Below are positions 25,703 through 35,379 of a stretch of 64,000 nt of DNA, one piece after another. The notes under the pieces were generated by a model. It ran no database searches, was not told the origin of the DNA, and saw only the letters and a list, made by a program, of their open reading frames with translations. This DNA comes from Microvirga sp. (GTDB lineage Bacteria; Pseudomonadota; Alphaproteobacteria; Rhizobiales; Beijerinckiaceae). Made by a program: the position numbers and the translations under genes. The DNA lies in contig JAPSLB010000001.1 of assembly GCA_031181145.1 (NCBI GenBank), forward strand, positions 211,775-275,774, read 5' to 3'. Each line of letters opens with the position of its first letter. Within the stretch, counting starts at the first letter, position 1.

Positions 25703-27367
25703 CTATGCCGTAGCCACATCGCTATGTGGCATGTCATCGAAACGCCACCTCAACCGAACTCCACCGCTTGCAGTGCCCTCAAGCGCCGGGATCGCGGAAA
25801 GCAGTTTGACGGTGTAGGGATTTTGCGGCTGATCAAAGATCGTGTCGCGATCGCCCTCTTCCACGATCTGACCATCCTGCATGACAATGACCCTGTCCGC
25901 GATCTGCTCGACGACCCCAAGGTCGTGGCTGATGAAGAGGCAGGAAAATCCATGCCGTTGCTGCAGGTCGGCGAACAGGTCGAGGACCTGGGCCCGCACC
26001 GTAACGTCGAGAGCAGAGACTGGCTCGTCGGCGATGACGAAGGCAGGTCGGCGCACCAGAGCACGTGCAATCGCAACCCGCTGGCGCTGACCGCCGGACA
26101 GCTCGTGAGGATAACGCCCGGCGAACGTGTCGTCGAGACCGACATCATGCAGGATCTCGCGCACCCGGTCCACCTTTTCGCGGTGTGCCATCTCCGGCAC
26201 CAGACGCAGAGCTTCGCGCACGATGTCTGCTATGGACATCCGTGGATCGAGTGACGAATACGGATCTTGGAACACCATCTGGCAGTTGAGGCGATAGTTT
26301 GCCCAACTCTCGGAGGCTCGGCGAACGGGACGCCCGGCAAAGCGGATTTCCCCGCCCGCGGGATCGAGCAATCCGGCGATGGCGCGTCCCAGCGTCGTCT
26401 TGCCGGATCCCGATCCTCCCACGAGTGCCACGACCTCCCGCGGCCTGACGGCCAGGCTGACCCCGTGGAGCGCCCGCTTGCCGGGTTCCTTGCGAAAAAA
26501 TCCCTGGCGCCCACGATATTCCACCACGAGACCGCGCACTTCCACGATTGGCTCTACTGATGTGGAGAGATCGCGCTTGGGCAGCCGCCTCGGCATCGCA
26601 GCCAGAAGCTTTTGAGTATAGGGATGCCGGGGGTGACGCAGCAGATCCTGCGTGTTCCCCTGCTCGACGATTTCGCCCTTGCACATGACGATGATGCGAT
26701 CGGTGTAGCGGGCCACCATCGAGAGATCGTGACTGATCATGAGCACCGCCGTACCGTGCTCCCGCGTGAGCTCCACCATGAGTTCCAGAACATCGCGTTG
26801 GACAACCGCATCGAGCGCCGTCGTCGGCTCGTCGGCGATGAGCAGAGCCGGTCGAAGGAGCATGACAGAAGCCAGCATGATCCGCTGGCGCATGCCGCCG
26901 GAGAACTGGTGCGGATAGGCGGCGAGCGCCCCCTCTGGGTCCTTGATCCCGACGCGACGGAGCATATCGAGAATGAGAGCCCTGCGCTCCTTGGCATCGA
27001 TATCGCGATGAAGCGCCAAGCCCTCGTCCAGCTGCCGGCCGATGAGCATCGACGGGTTGAGCGACGTCATAGGCTCCTGGAACACCATCCCGATACGCGA
27101 GCCTCTCAGGCGCCTTAATTCTCCCGGCGGGAGCCTGGCGAGATCCTTGCCCTCGAAACGGATGCTTCCGGCAGTCCTGCGGATAGCCGGCGGCTCAAGC
27201 GCCATGATGGATCGGGCCGCGAGCGTCTTTCCGCTTCCGGATTCGCCGACAATGCCGACAATCTCGCCCGGCGCGACGGAAAAGCTCACGTTCTTGACAA
27301 CTTCCAGCTCTGTCCGCGCGACAGCGAGCCTCAATCCTTCAACCCGGAGTAGTTCGGTCGTAGCCAT
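25703..27367 (-). CDS. Dual-ATPase subunit of an oligopeptide-type ABC importer
   Basis: A 554-residue protein with two complete ATPase domains, as in GsiA/DppD-DppF fusions. Domain one has Walker A GESGSGKT, signature FSGGMRQR and Walker B LLIADEP. Domain two has GGSGSGKT, LSGGQRQR and FVIADEP. It energises uptake by the two permeases encoded just upstream on the same strand, starting two bases after the second permease stop. It is the last gene of the six-gene operon. Confidence 0.94.
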   Translation of the reverse strand: MATTELLRVEGLRLAVARTELEVVKNVSFSVAPGEIVGIVGESGSGKTLAARSIMALEPPAIRRTAGSIRFEGKDLARLPPGELRRLRGSRIGMVFQEPMTSLNPSMLIGRQLDEGLALHRDIDAKERRALILDMLRRVGIKDPEGALAAYPHQFSGGMRQRIMLASVMLLRPALLIADEPTTALDAVVQRDVLELMVELTREHGTAVLMISHDLSMVARYTDRIIVMCKGEIVEQGNTQDLLRHPRHPYTQKLLAAMPRRLPKRDLSTSVEPIVEVRGLVVEYRGRQGFFRKEPGKRALHGVSLAVRPREVVALVGGSGSGKTTLGRAIAGLLDPAGGEIRFAGRPVRRASESWANYRLNCQMVFQDPYSSLDPRMSIADIVREALRLVPEMAHREKVDRVREILHDVGLDDTFAGRYPHELSGGQRQRVAIARALVRRPAFVIADEPVSALDVTVRAQVLDLFADLQQRHGFSCLFISHDLGVVEQIADRVIVMQDGQIVEEGDRDTIFDQPQNPYTVKLLSAIPALEGTASGGVRLRWRFDDMPHSDVATA

Positions 27368-27369
27368 GC

Positions 27370-28185
27370 TCAGACTCCCCGCATTCTCGGATCGAGCTTG
27401 TCGCGCAGGGCGTCACCGAGCAGATTGATGCCGAGTAGCGTCAGTGAGATGCACAAGCCAGGAAAGATACCGAGCCATACGGCCTGGACGATGAAGGAGC
27501 GGCTGCTCGCCAGCATATTGCCCCATGTCGGGGCCGGAGGTGGCACCCCCAGACCGAGGAAGCTCAGGGCGCTTTCCGCAAGAAGCACCCAGCCAAACAT
27601 GGACGTCGCAAGCACTGTCAGGGGGGCGACGCAGTTGGGCAGGATGTGCCGCGCCATGGTATAGGCTTCGGAATTGCCCATGACTCTCGATACGTCGATA
27701 TATTCCTTTTCCCGCAGAGACAGAACGGTGCCCCGCACGACGCGGGCTACGGACGGCGTGTAGGCGAGCCCCAACGCCAGAATGATGCCGTACTTGTTGG
27801 CGCCCATGACGGCGAGAAGGCCAAGGGCCAGCAGGATGCCCGGAAAGGCCAGCAGGGCATCGTTGAATGCCATCAGAATCCGGTCGGTCCAGCCTCGCAG
27901 ATATCCCGTCAGCAGACCGATCACCGTTCCGGCTGAGACCGCGGCAGTCACCGTGAGAAGGCTGATCCACACGCTCGTCGCGGCGGCAGCCATCAATCGG
28001 CTGAGGACATCCCGGCCGAACTCATCGGTCCCCAGCCAGTACACCGGTCCAGGCGGCTGGAGACGGGCTGCAAAGTTGATTTTCAAGGGATCGAAAGGCG
28101 TCCAAACCGCCCCGAACAGGGCGCAAACGCCGATGATGCCGATGATCAAGCCGCCGAGAACGGCGTTGGGAGCAAGGAATTTCAT
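27370..28185 (-). CDS. ABC importer permease (DppC/GsiD-like)
   Basis: A 271-residue inner membrane permease of the oligopeptide-type family with about six helices. The coupling-loop region (EYIDVSRVMGNSEAYTMARH, then LPN) is the EAA motif. The early GTDEFGRDVLSRLMAA segment is characteristic of DppC-like subunits. Its start overlaps the DppB-like stop by four bases, so the permeases are translated as a pair. Confidence 0.92.
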   Translation of the reverse strand: MKFLAPNAVLGGLIIGIIGVCALFGAVWTPFDPLKINFAARLQPPGPVYWLGTDEFGRDVLSRLMAAAATSVWISLLTVTAAVSAGTVIGLLTGYLRGWTDRILMAFNDALLAFPGILLALGLLAVMGANKYGIILALGLAYTPSVARVVRGTVLSLREKEYIDVSRVMGNSEAYTMARHILPNCVAPLTVLATSMFGWVLLAESALSFLGLGVPPPAPTWGNMLASSRSFIVQAVWLGIFPGLCISLTLLGINLLGDALRDKLDPRMRGV

Positions 28186-29126
28186 TCTGCCGTCACTCTC
28201 GGATCGAACACGGGGTAAAGCAGGTCAACGACGATGTTCACGGCCACATAAACGAAGGCGATGAACAGGAGACATCCCTGAATGACCGGATAGTCGCGGG
28301 CGAAGATTGAGTCGACGAGAAGCCGGCCGAGGCCAGGGATCGTGAAGACCGTCTCGACAACAGCGATCCCGCCGAGAAGATTTCCGAGCACCAGCCCGAT
28401 AAGGGTCCAGGTCGGGCCAAAGGCGTTTTTGAAGGCATGGCGCATCAGCACAACGCCTTCGGAAAGGCCTTTGGCTCGCGCATGGGTGATGTAGTCGAGC
28501 CGCAGGACTTCGAGCGTGCTTGCTCGGGACATCCGGATCAGCACGCCCATCTCATGCAGGAACAGGGTCGCAACCGGCATGACGATGTAAAGCAGCGCCG
28601 CGGTTGGATCATCGGAGAATGAGACGTAGCCTACGATGGGCAGCCATTCGAGCTTGAGCCCGAAGAAAATCAACAGCAGAAGTCCCAGCCAGAATGTGGG
28701 GATCGACAGCAGAATGGTCGCGGTTCCCACCAGGAGGAGGTCGAGCATACTGTTCTGACGCCACGCCGCGATCATCCCTGCCGGCACGGCGACCAGGGCG
28801 GCGAACAAAACCGCGATGAGCACGATCTTGGCGCTGATCCAGAACCGGTCGAGAATGAGGGGCAGGACTGGCTGGCTCGATGTGATCGAGTGGCCGAGAT
28901 CGCCCTGGAAGATGTTCCCGAACCAGATCGCGAACTGAATCGGCAGGCTGTGATTGAGCCCCAGCCTCTCTCGCAGATCCGACAGGCTGGCCGGATCTGC
29001 CATATCACCGAGCATAAGCGCTGCAGGATCGCCCGGAATGAAGCGGATGAGGGCGAAAACCGAAACCGCCATGATGAAGAGCGTCGGAACCGCCATGAGT
29101 ATTCGTTTGGTTATAAAGCGCAGCAT
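28182..29126 (-). CDS. ABC importer permease (DppB/GsiC-like)
   Basis: A 314-residue permease. The N-terminal helix MLRFITKRILMAVPTLFIMA and the RFIPGDPAALMLGD loop are typical of DppB. The EAA coupling region is ARAKGLSEGVVLMRHAFKNA. It pairs with the DppC-like subunit to import a peptide-like or related compound. Confidence 0.92.
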   Translation of the reverse strand: MLRFITKRILMAVPTLFIMAVSVFALIRFIPGDPAALMLGDMADPASLSDLRERLGLNHSLPIQFAIWFGNIFQGDLGHSITSSQPVLPLILDRFWISAKIVLIAVLFAALVAVPAGMIAAWRQNSMLDLLLVGTATILLSIPTFWLGLLLLIFFGLKLEWLPIVGYVSFSDDPTAALLYIVMPVATLFLHEMGVLIRMSRASTLEVLRLDYITHARAKGLSEGVVLMRHAFKNAFGPTWTLIGLVLGNLLGGIAVVETVFTIPGLGRLLVDSIFARDYPVIQGCLLFIAFVYVAVNIVVDLLYPVFDPRVTAE

Positions 29127-29185
29127 TGCGTCGCCCTCCTCAAATCGGCCGTGGTGACGTCATGGGATCTTCACCATGCCCCAGC

Positions 29186-30058
29186 TCATCCGGCCGAGCG
29201 TCTGTCTTTCAAGACATCGGCGAGAAAGTCTTGCACCTGAGACACGACCCGACTTCCATCATGCGGCACGTTCGGCACTACATCGAAGCGGACAGGAATG
29301 CCGGCAGCCTCGAAGGAGCGGCGCAGACTGTCGAGCCGCTCCGGACGCGTGCGGCCTGCATCGTTGGCGCCCGGCATCCAGTGTGGGCTTCCCTCCCGGT
29401 GGGTGATTTCCCAGGTTTCGAGATCCGCAGCGCCCACGATCATCTGCACGGGCACGCGCCGCATGGCGGCGACATCGACCGTGATGCCGAACCGTTCCTT
29501 GACATCGCGAATGCCAACCCACCAGTCCCGCGTCGGGTCGAGAAGCGTCACCGAACCCGGCGCTCCGATCGAGGCTGCCCAGAGACGATCCGGGTGAAGG
29601 ATGAGAAAGCGGTGGGTGAAGTGACCGCCGCCGGAAAACCCGAACAGTGCGAATCGGGCGACGTCGAGACCGTAGCGCGCGCCAACTTCCGCCACGATGG
29701 ACATGAGGGCCTCGTCATAGCGGATGTCGGCTTCCTGCATGTATTTGAAGCCGTCGCGATTGCCGTCTCCTTGTACGCCTACGGGAAAGAGCGGGCATAG
29801 AATGATGCAGTTGTTCCAGCGACCGAACTCGGCAAAACCGTCACGATACTCCATGAAGGCTCGGCCCGTGCCGTGCATGACGACGACGAGATCAGGAGCG
29901 GCCCTCTGACCCAGGTCCGGAGGCACGTACAGACAATAGGAGAAACGCGGATCGCGTCTGCTCGCAAACACTGTCGTATGACCCAGGTCATAGATCCGCC
30001 TTCCGAGTGTCTCCAGAGAGGCCTGATCGGCTGGCTTTGGCGTGACAGGTTGGTTCAT
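29186..30058 (-). CDS. Alpha/beta hydrolase, PHB-depolymerase/esterase-like
   Basis: A 290-residue hydrolase without a clear signal peptide. The oxyanion strand reads DLVVVMHGTGRAFMEY and the nucleophile elbow is FGFSGGG; a likely catalytic His is in VPHDGSRV near the end. The ATG at 30058 gives a family-like length; the frame is open 27 codons further. It lies inside the ABC operon between the binding protein and permease genes, so it probably cleaves an ester or amide of the imported compound. The precise reaction is unknown. Confidence 0.8.
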   Translation of the reverse strand: MNQPVTPKPADQASLETLGRRIYDLGHTTVFASRRDPRFSYCLYVPPDLGQRAAPDLVVVMHGTGRAFMEYRDGFAEFGRWNNCIILCPLFPVGVQGDGNRDGFKYMQEADIRYDEALMSIVAEVGARYGLDVARFALFGFSGGGHFTHRFLILHPDRLWAASIGAPGSVTLLDPTRDWWVGIRDVKERFGITVDVAAMRRVPVQMIVGAADLETWEITHREGSPHWMPGANDAGRTRPERLDSLRRSFEAAGIPVRFDVVPNVPHDGSRVVSQVQDFLADVLKDRRSAG

Positions 30059-30144
30059 GAACGTCGTCCGTGTGAGAGCCTGCATCGATGCCGTCGATCG
30101 GCCGCCCGTCAGTGGCGGCCGATCCTTGTCTGAGCGCAACCCGA

Positions 30145-31716
30145 TCAGTGCGCGACGCGCACCTCCCAGGCCCGCGGCTTGGAGAGCACGGAGGCAGTGA
30201 AGCCATGAACATTTTTGCGGAAGGCGCTGGCCTCAACGCCGTTGTAGAGCATCACGAATGGCACTTCCTTCAGGAACCTGGCATGCAGTTCGTCGAATAT
30301 CTTTTGACGCTCGGCCTTGTCGGAAACCAGCATCGACCTCTCAAGCAAGGCCTGCGCCTCGGGATTGTCCCAAACTTTCCGGGGCTGCTTGTCCTTGGAG
30401 CCCATGACGGAATCATAGCTCAGGGACGGGTCGAGGCGAGCCGAGTATGGGAACGCCATGACCTGGTAGTTGCCCTTGTTGTACCGGTCGAGCTGGGTGC
30501 CCCATTCCAGTACCTCCAGGGTGGCATTGATTCCAACCGCCTGAAGCATAGCCTGAATGAGCACGGAGGATGCGAACGTCTGGGGATAGCGCTTGTTCGT
30601 CAGAATGACGATCGACTCGCCCTTGTAGCCCGCGTCCTTCAAGAGACGTTGCGCGGCCTCGGGATCGTATGCGTAGCCCTTGTCATGGTCTGCAGTATGA
30701 TAGGATGAATTCAAGGGCACAATCGAGTTGTTGTGCTTCGCGAGGCCCTCCGTCACGGCGGCGGTGATCTGGGCAGTATCTAGTGCCGCGGCGATGGCCT
30801 GCCGCAACTTGACATTCGACAGGAGCGGATCTCGCGTCTGGATCAGCAGCGTGCTGAGACCCATGTTTTGCGCAATTGAAAGCCCCAGCGACGGGTTGGC
30901 TTTGATCTCCTTCACGTCGGCATTGGCGATGTCAGGCACGATATCGATGTCGCCCCGAAGCAGGGCTGCCTTAGCGGCCGCATTGTCGGGGACCACGACG
31001 AAGCGAAGCTCGTCCACGAGAGGGCGCTTCGATCCGGCGTAGCCGTCGGGCTTGCCTTCCGCAGGATTCGCATAGGAATCGAATTTGGACAGCTTGACGA
31101 ACTCGCCGCGACGCCACTCCTCCAGCTTGAACGGGCCAGTTCCGATCGGCTTATCCCACGATCCGTCTGCCTTCACGGAATCCTTGTGGATGATCCCGGT
31201 CATGCCGCAATCCGTGCGCGCCAAGGTCGCCAGGAATAGGGCGTCCGGCTTGTCAAGGCGAAACACGGCGGTCTGAGCATCGGGTGTCTCCACCGCCTGT
31301 ACCTTCGACCGGCCACGGCCATCGAACTCGGAGAGACAACGCCATTCGGTCTTGGGATCCGTATAGCGCCTCCAGCTCCAGGCGACATCCTCGGATGTCA
31401 AGGGAGCGCCGTTGTGAAATTTCACTCCGTCGCGGAGTTTGAAAGTGTAGGCGAGGCCATCCTCGGAGAGCGAGACCGACTGCGCCAGAAGCGGTTTGAT
31501 GCTCGCATCCTCGCCGTAGGCCACCAATCCTTCGACCATATGAAGCACGACCGCGTCTGTATTGTCGTCTCGGTTGACGCCGGGGTTGGTGCTCCGGATG
31601 TCGGCGTTGAGCGAAATCCGCAGCGGTGTCACCTGGGCCAGCGCCGGAAGTGCTGCCGCCATGACGGCGCCCGTCAAGCAGCTTGCCAATAGAGTCCTTG
31701 CCTTCACTATCATCAC
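30145..31716 (-). CDS. Periplasmic substrate-binding protein, oligopeptide type (SBP_bac_5)
   Basis: A 523-residue solute-binding protein of the DppA/OppA type. The signal peptide TLLASCLTGAVMAAALPALA is followed by ITPLRISLN-like N-terminal strands and the family-typical FKLRDGVKFHNGAPLTSEDV segment near residue 100. It delivers ligand to the DppB/C-like permeases encoded downstream on the same strand. It is large enough for a peptide, but family members also bind opines, heme and sugars. Confidence 0.92.
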   Translation of the reverse strand: MMIVKARTLLASCLTGAVMAAALPALAQVTPLRISLNADIRSTNPGVNRDDNTDAVVLHMVEGLVAYGEDASIKPLLAQSVSLSEDGLAYTFKLRDGVKFHNGAPLTSEDVAWSWRRYTDPKTEWRCLSEFDGRGRSKVQAVETPDAQTAVFRLDKPDALFLATLARTDCGMTGIIHKDSVKADGSWDKPIGTGPFKLEEWRRGEFVKLSKFDSYANPAEGKPDGYAGSKRPLVDELRFVVVPDNAAAKAALLRGDIDIVPDIANADVKEIKANPSLGLSIAQNMGLSTLLIQTRDPLLSNVKLRQAIAAALDTAQITAAVTEGLAKHNNSIVPLNSSYHTADHDKGYAYDPEAAQRLLKDAGYKGESIVILTNKRYPQTFASSVLIQAMLQAVGINATLEVLEWGTQLDRYNKGNYQVMAFPYSARLDPSLSYDSVMGSKDKQPRKVWDNPEAQALLERSMLVSDKAERQKIFDELHARFLKEVPFVMLYNGVEASAFRKNVHGFTASVLSKPRAWEVRVAH

Positions 31717-31777
31717 TATCCTCCGAGTCTTAAGTTCCCGCTTCGTATTGTTTGTCGTTGCAGCTCTTGTCGGCCGC

Positions 31778-32974
31778 TTAGATGGCTTTCGCGTACGGCG
31801 CTCCAGGAGCCGCTTCGACGCGAGCCTGAATGGTCGGGCGCTGAATCTCCATATCGAGTTTGTACGTCGTGAACGTCTGGTTCAGCGCAGGCAGCATGGC
31901 GACCTCCATGAGGCCGCTCATCGGCTCCATGACAATCATGGCAACCGTCGCGCTCAGGTTGCTGCTGAGATTTTTCCGCGGGGGTCGGCAGACCGACCAA
32001 GGCGTCTCGAAATCATCGAACAGGGCATTCTTCACCTCGTCGCGCGTCACGCTGCCAAGATGCGGTTCGATCAAGGCCCGGACGCGCAGGTCGCGGTAGA
32101 GACTGTCCGGGGTGTTCGCTATGCCAGTGTCCTTCAGCTTGGAGAGTGCAACCGGACTCTGGAAGTGATTGGCGTGGACGATGAGACCGCGCTCAGGAAG
32201 CACCTGGAATGTCTCGTCGGGCGCGCACTCGAAATCAATGGCGATGCCGTTGGCCTGGCTGACGATCATGTTGTTCGCTGCCGACTTGCGGGTTGTGTAG
32301 ACCGCGTGCATCGAAGCCGCCAACTGCTTCTGCTCCAGAACCTTCCGGCGGATCAAGGCGAGCGGGACCCCCAATCTTTGATAATCGCGATCCGTCTCTA
32401 GATAGTTCGCGGTGATCGCAATCCCGGCGGCATTGAACCCCGACCGAGCAAGAGCTCCCGCCTCCGTGAACGTCAGGATGTCAGGACCGTCATCGCGCTT
32501 GATCTTGAGCACCACCGCCGTGTCCGCGCATTCCGCCTTCCAATCCCAGTTCTGGGCGTGGATGAGAAGCCCCTCCTTCGTCATTTCAGGCAAGACGACG
32601 ACGCCGGTGCATCCATCAGGCTCCTCGTCGAGCGTCTCCCAGTCGGCGACGGGGCGGCGCGCCAGTTTCAGGATTTCGGTCCTGGCATTCAGAAGCACGA
32701 TGGATTCCAACGGAACTCCGGCGCCTTCGGCAATGCCGCGCATCTCCTCAAGGTAGGTCGGATCGAACCGGTCTACGGTGGGCTCGAACTTGCGCACGAG
32801 CGTCGCGATGTCGTCTCCGGTCAGCTTGTGACTGCCGATCTGCGACGAATAATGCTCGATCCCGAGCTGGATCCTGTCGGCCGCCTGCTCGCCATATTGG
32901 CGCCCGCGTTCACGGGGAGAGCCGGATACCTCGATGAGCGGACAGGGCGGGACCATCTGGAAAGCCTCTTTCAT
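31778..32974 (-). CDS. C45-family Ntn hydrolase (acyl-CoA:6-aminopenicillanate acyltransferase-like)
   Basis: A 398-residue protein of the peptidase C45 family, whose prototype is the fungal isopenicillin N acyltransferase. The self-cleavage site Gly-Cys-Thr is visible in DGCTGVVVLPE, so Cys122 would become the N-terminal nucleophile. The GSPRERGRQYGEQ start is also typical. The family removes or transfers acyl groups on amide nitrogens. ATG 32974 and ATG 32956 are both possible starts; the latter has AAAGAGG in front. It opens the ABC operon, so it likely deacylates an imported amide. Confidence 0.85.
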   Translation of the reverse strand: MKEAFQMVPPCPLIEVSGSPRERGRQYGEQAADRIQLGIEHYSSQIGSHKLTGDDIATLVRKFEPTVDRFDPTYLEEMRGIAEGAGVPLESIVLLNARTEILKLARRPVADWETLDEEPDGCTGVVVLPEMTKEGLLIHAQNWDWKAECADTAVVLKIKRDDGPDILTFTEAGALARSGFNAAGIAITANYLETDRDYQRLGVPLALIRRKVLEQKQLAASMHAVYTTRKSAANNMIVSQANGIAIDFECAPDETFQVLPERGLIVHANHFQSPVALSKLKDTGIANTPDSLYRDLRVRALIEPHLGSVTRDEVKNALFDDFETPWSVCRPPRKNLSSNLSATVAMIVMEPMSGLMEVAMLPALNQTFTTYKLDMEIQRPTIQARVEAAPGAPYAKAI

Positions 32975-32999
32975 TGACTCTGGCAATTCGACTGGACTT

Positions 33000-33027
33000 A
33001 TTGTATTTCATCATGAGAGAATACAAT
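33000..33027. promoter_or_regulatory. Perfect inverted repeat between GntR gene and the ABC operon
   Basis: ATTGTATT at 33000-33007 and AATACAAT at 33020-33027 are perfect inverted halves with a 12-bp spacer. They lie in the divergent intergenic region, 18 bp before the GntR start and 26 bp before the C45 start. TTGTAT/ATACAA halves are typical of FadR/VanR-type GntR operators. The site is placed to repress both directions. Confidence 0.6.
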
Positions 33028-33044
33028 CAATAGGAAATTTCAGC

Positions 33045-33929
33045 GTGCATCAACCGAGCCGTTTGCAGCAGGATCTGGCCGACCGGATCGTCCGTCTCGT
33101 GAAAGAGGACGGGCTGCAGGTCGGGGCGTTGCTGAACGAGAACAGTTTGGCGAAGCGCCTGGAGGTTTCGCGAACCCCCGTTCGCGGCGCCCTCCAATTC
33201 CTGGAGAATCAAGGAATCGTGGCTCGCCGCCCGAACCGGGGGATGGAGCTCGTAGCCCTTCCGGAGCAGGCGCCCGGGGCAGCCACAATCAATACGGATG
33301 AGGAGTGGCTGGTGCGGCTCGCCCGTGATCATCGGAGGGGGGAGATGCCCCAGGACTTCTCCGAGGTCGAGATCATGCGGCGCTACGGCCTCAACCGTCC
33401 GACGGTCCAGCGCGTCCTGTCCCGCCTCTCGGATCTTGAAATGGTGGAGCGAAAGCCAGGCTACGGCTGGAGATTCATGACCGGGTTCCGGGATCCGGCA
33501 GCCCGTGACGAGAGCTACCGTTTCCGCCTGCTCGTTGAACCCGCGGGGATTCTAGAGCCCAATTTTCGGCTTGAGCCGCAGTGGATTGAGGAGATGCGCC
33601 GGCGCCACGCCGAGACGCTCGAACGCCCTTGGCGGGACACCTCGAGCGTTGCGTTCTTTGAGATGAATGCAGCCTTTCATGAAGGTCTGGCGGCAGCCTC
33701 CGGGAACCGGTTCATCCACTCCGCCATCCGTCACCAGAACCAGCTCAGGCGCTTTTCCCAGTACGACTGGAAATTCGGTTTCGAGCGCGTCGTGGTCAAT
33801 TGCCGCGAGCATATGGAAATTCTCGACTACTTAGCCAAAGGCGAGCGCGACGTAGCCTCGGTCCTGTTGCGCCGGCACCTTGAGAGGGCGAGCCAGGTCA
33901 GGGCGCGCGACAATCCGGATCCGGGCTAA
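33045..33929 (+). CDS. GntR family regulator with two winged-helix segments
   Basis: A 294-residue regulator starting at GTG 33045 with AGGAA in front; the longer open frame has no match. Residues about 5-70 form a GntR winged helix (LAKRLEVSRTPVRGALQFLENQGIV-like). A second helix-turn-helix-like segment, EIMRRYGLNRPTVQRVLSRL with a wing ending KPGYGWRF, follows at about 80-140. The rest is an all-helical effector domain of FCD type (HEGLAAASGNRFI, REHMEILDYLAKGE). It probably controls the ABC operon and the two genes after it. Confidence 0.88.
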   Translation: MHQPSRLQQDLADRIVRLVKEDGLQVGALLNENSLAKRLEVSRTPVRGALQFLENQGIVARRPNRGMELVALPEQAPGAATINTDEEWLVRLARDHRRGEMPQDFSEVEIMRRYGLNRPTVQRVLSRLSDLEMVERKPGYGWRFMTGFRDPAARDESYRFRLLVEPAGILEPNFRLEPQWIEEMRRRHAETLERPWRDTSSVAFFEMNAAFHEGLAAASGNRFIHSAIRHQNQLRRFSQYDWKFGFERVVVNCREHMEILDYLAKGERDVASVLLRRHLERASQVRARDNPDPG

Positions 33930-33941
33930 GCCATATATGTA

Positions 33942-33957
33942 TTTTGTTTCCACAAAA
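33942..33957. promoter_or_regulatory. Inverted repeat before the aminotransferase gene
   Basis: TTTTGT and ACAAAA flank TTCC, giving a 16-bp imperfectly spaced palindrome with TTGT-type halves like those of the site at 33000-33027. It could be a second GntR site or a weak transcript end after the regulator gene. Confidence 0.35.
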
Positions 33958-34003
33958 ATCCATGATTCGCTCAGCCAGAGCTAGACCCGCCAGGAGCACG
34001 CCG

Positions 34004-35347
34004 ATGACCGCCTCGCCGCAGACCGCCGCCCATTCGTTTGCCAACGATGCGGGGGCCGCCTATTGGTTGCCCTTTACGGCTATGCGCCAGTTCCACTCGA
34101 ACCCGATGATGTTCGTCGGCGCGGAGGGCATGCATTACATCGCGGCGGATGGCCGCCGCGTACTAGACGCCATGGCAGGCCTCTGGTGCGTCAATGCGGG
34201 CCATGCCCAGGCCCGGATCGTCGAGGCCATCCGCAAGGCTGCAGGCCAGCTCGATTTCGTCTCCTCGTTTAAGATGAGCCATCCGGGCGCGTTCGAACTT
34301 GCCAGTCGCCTCACGGATGTCGCTCCCGAAGGCTTCGACCATGTATTCTTCACCAACTCCGGTTCCGAGGCTGTCGACAGCGCACTCAAGATCGCTCGCG
34401 GCTATCATCGCGCCTGCGGGGATGCGGGGCGCACCAAGTTCGTCGGGCGCGCCAAAGGCTATCACGGGATGGGCTTCGGCGGGCTCTCCGTCGGCGGCAT
34501 CGGACGCCATAAACGGGATTTCGGTCCCCTCCTACCGGATGTGGCTCACCTGTCGCTGCCGTATGACCGCTCCTCGATGGGGTTCTCGCGCGGCCGTCCT
34601 GAGACAGGAGCCCATTACGCGGACGAACTGGAAAGCCTTTTGCAGATCCAGGATCCTTCAACGATAGCAGCCGTGATCGTCGAGCCTGTCATCGGCTCAG
34701 GAGGCGTCTATCCGCCGCCGCTGCAATATCTTGAACGCCTGCGGTCGATTTGCACCCGACATGGCATCCTTCTCATCTTCGACGAGGTCATCACCGGCTT
34801 CGGCCGCCTCGGGGCACCTTTCGCAGCTCAGGCGCTGGGGGTCACACCGGACATCATCACCTGCGCCAAAGGCATGACCAACGGCGCGGTCCCGATGGGT
34901 GGCGTCATCATGCGCGACTTCGTGTTTGACGCCTTCATGGCCGGGCCGCCTGAGGTGATCGAACTCTTCCATGGCTACACCTATTCAGGGCACCCCCTCG
35001 CCTGCGCCGCGGGCCTTGCTGCGCTCGACGTGTATCAGGACCTCGGCCTGTTCGAGCGGGGTGCCGCTATCGCCCCAATGTGGGAAGCAGCGCTCCACAG
35101 CCTGAGGGATGAGCCCCATATTGCCGACATCCGCAATATTGGGCTTCTCGGTGTCGTGGAACTAGCTCCCCGTGCCGGTGAACCGGGAACGCGCGGCAGT
35201 CTTTGCGCGCAGACGTGCTACGAGGATGGCGTCCTCGTGCGCGCCTCAGGCGATCTCATTGTCCTGTCTCCGCCCCTGATCATCGAAGAGGACCAGATCG
35301 AGCAGATGGTCGGTAGCCTTCGTCGTGCTATCAGACAGATGCACTGA
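34004..35347 (+). CDS. Class III aminotransferase (beta-alanine/omega-amino acid:pyruvate type)
   Basis: A 447-residue PLP enzyme of the class III (omega) aminotransferase family. Signatures include LPFTAMRQFHSNP at the start, FTNSGSEAVDSALKIAR for phosphate binding, the cofactor Asp in LLIFDEVITGFGRLG, and the PLP lysine in CAKGMTNG. The ATG at 34004 with AGGAG fits; 20 codons upstream are open without match. It would remove a terminal amino group, giving a semialdehyde for the next enzyme. It is 33 bp upstream of the dehydrogenase gene. Confidence 0.92.
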   Translation: MTASPQTAAHSFANDAGAAYWLPFTAMRQFHSNPMMFVGAEGMHYIAADGRRVLDAMAGLWCVNAGHAQARIVEAIRKAAGQLDFVSSFKMSHPGAFELASRLTDVAPEGFDHVFFTNSGSEAVDSALKIARGYHRACGDAGRTKFVGRAKGYHGMGFGGLSVGGIGRHKRDFGPLLPDVAHLSLPYDRSSMGFSRGRPETGAHYADELESLLQIQDPSTIAAVIVEPVIGSGGVYPPPLQYLERLRSICTRHGILLIFDEVITGFGRLGAPFAAQALGVTPDIITCAKGMTNGAVPMGGVIMRDFVFDAFMAGPPEVIELFHGYTYSGHPLACAAGLAALDVYQDLGLFERGAAIAPMWEAALHSLRDEPHIADIRNIGLLGVVELAPRAGEPGTRGSLCAQTCYEDGVLVRASGDLIVLSPPLIIEEDQIEQMVGSLRRAIRQMH

Positions 35348-35379
35348 CGTTTGCTGATCATGGATCCGGAGAGCATTGC

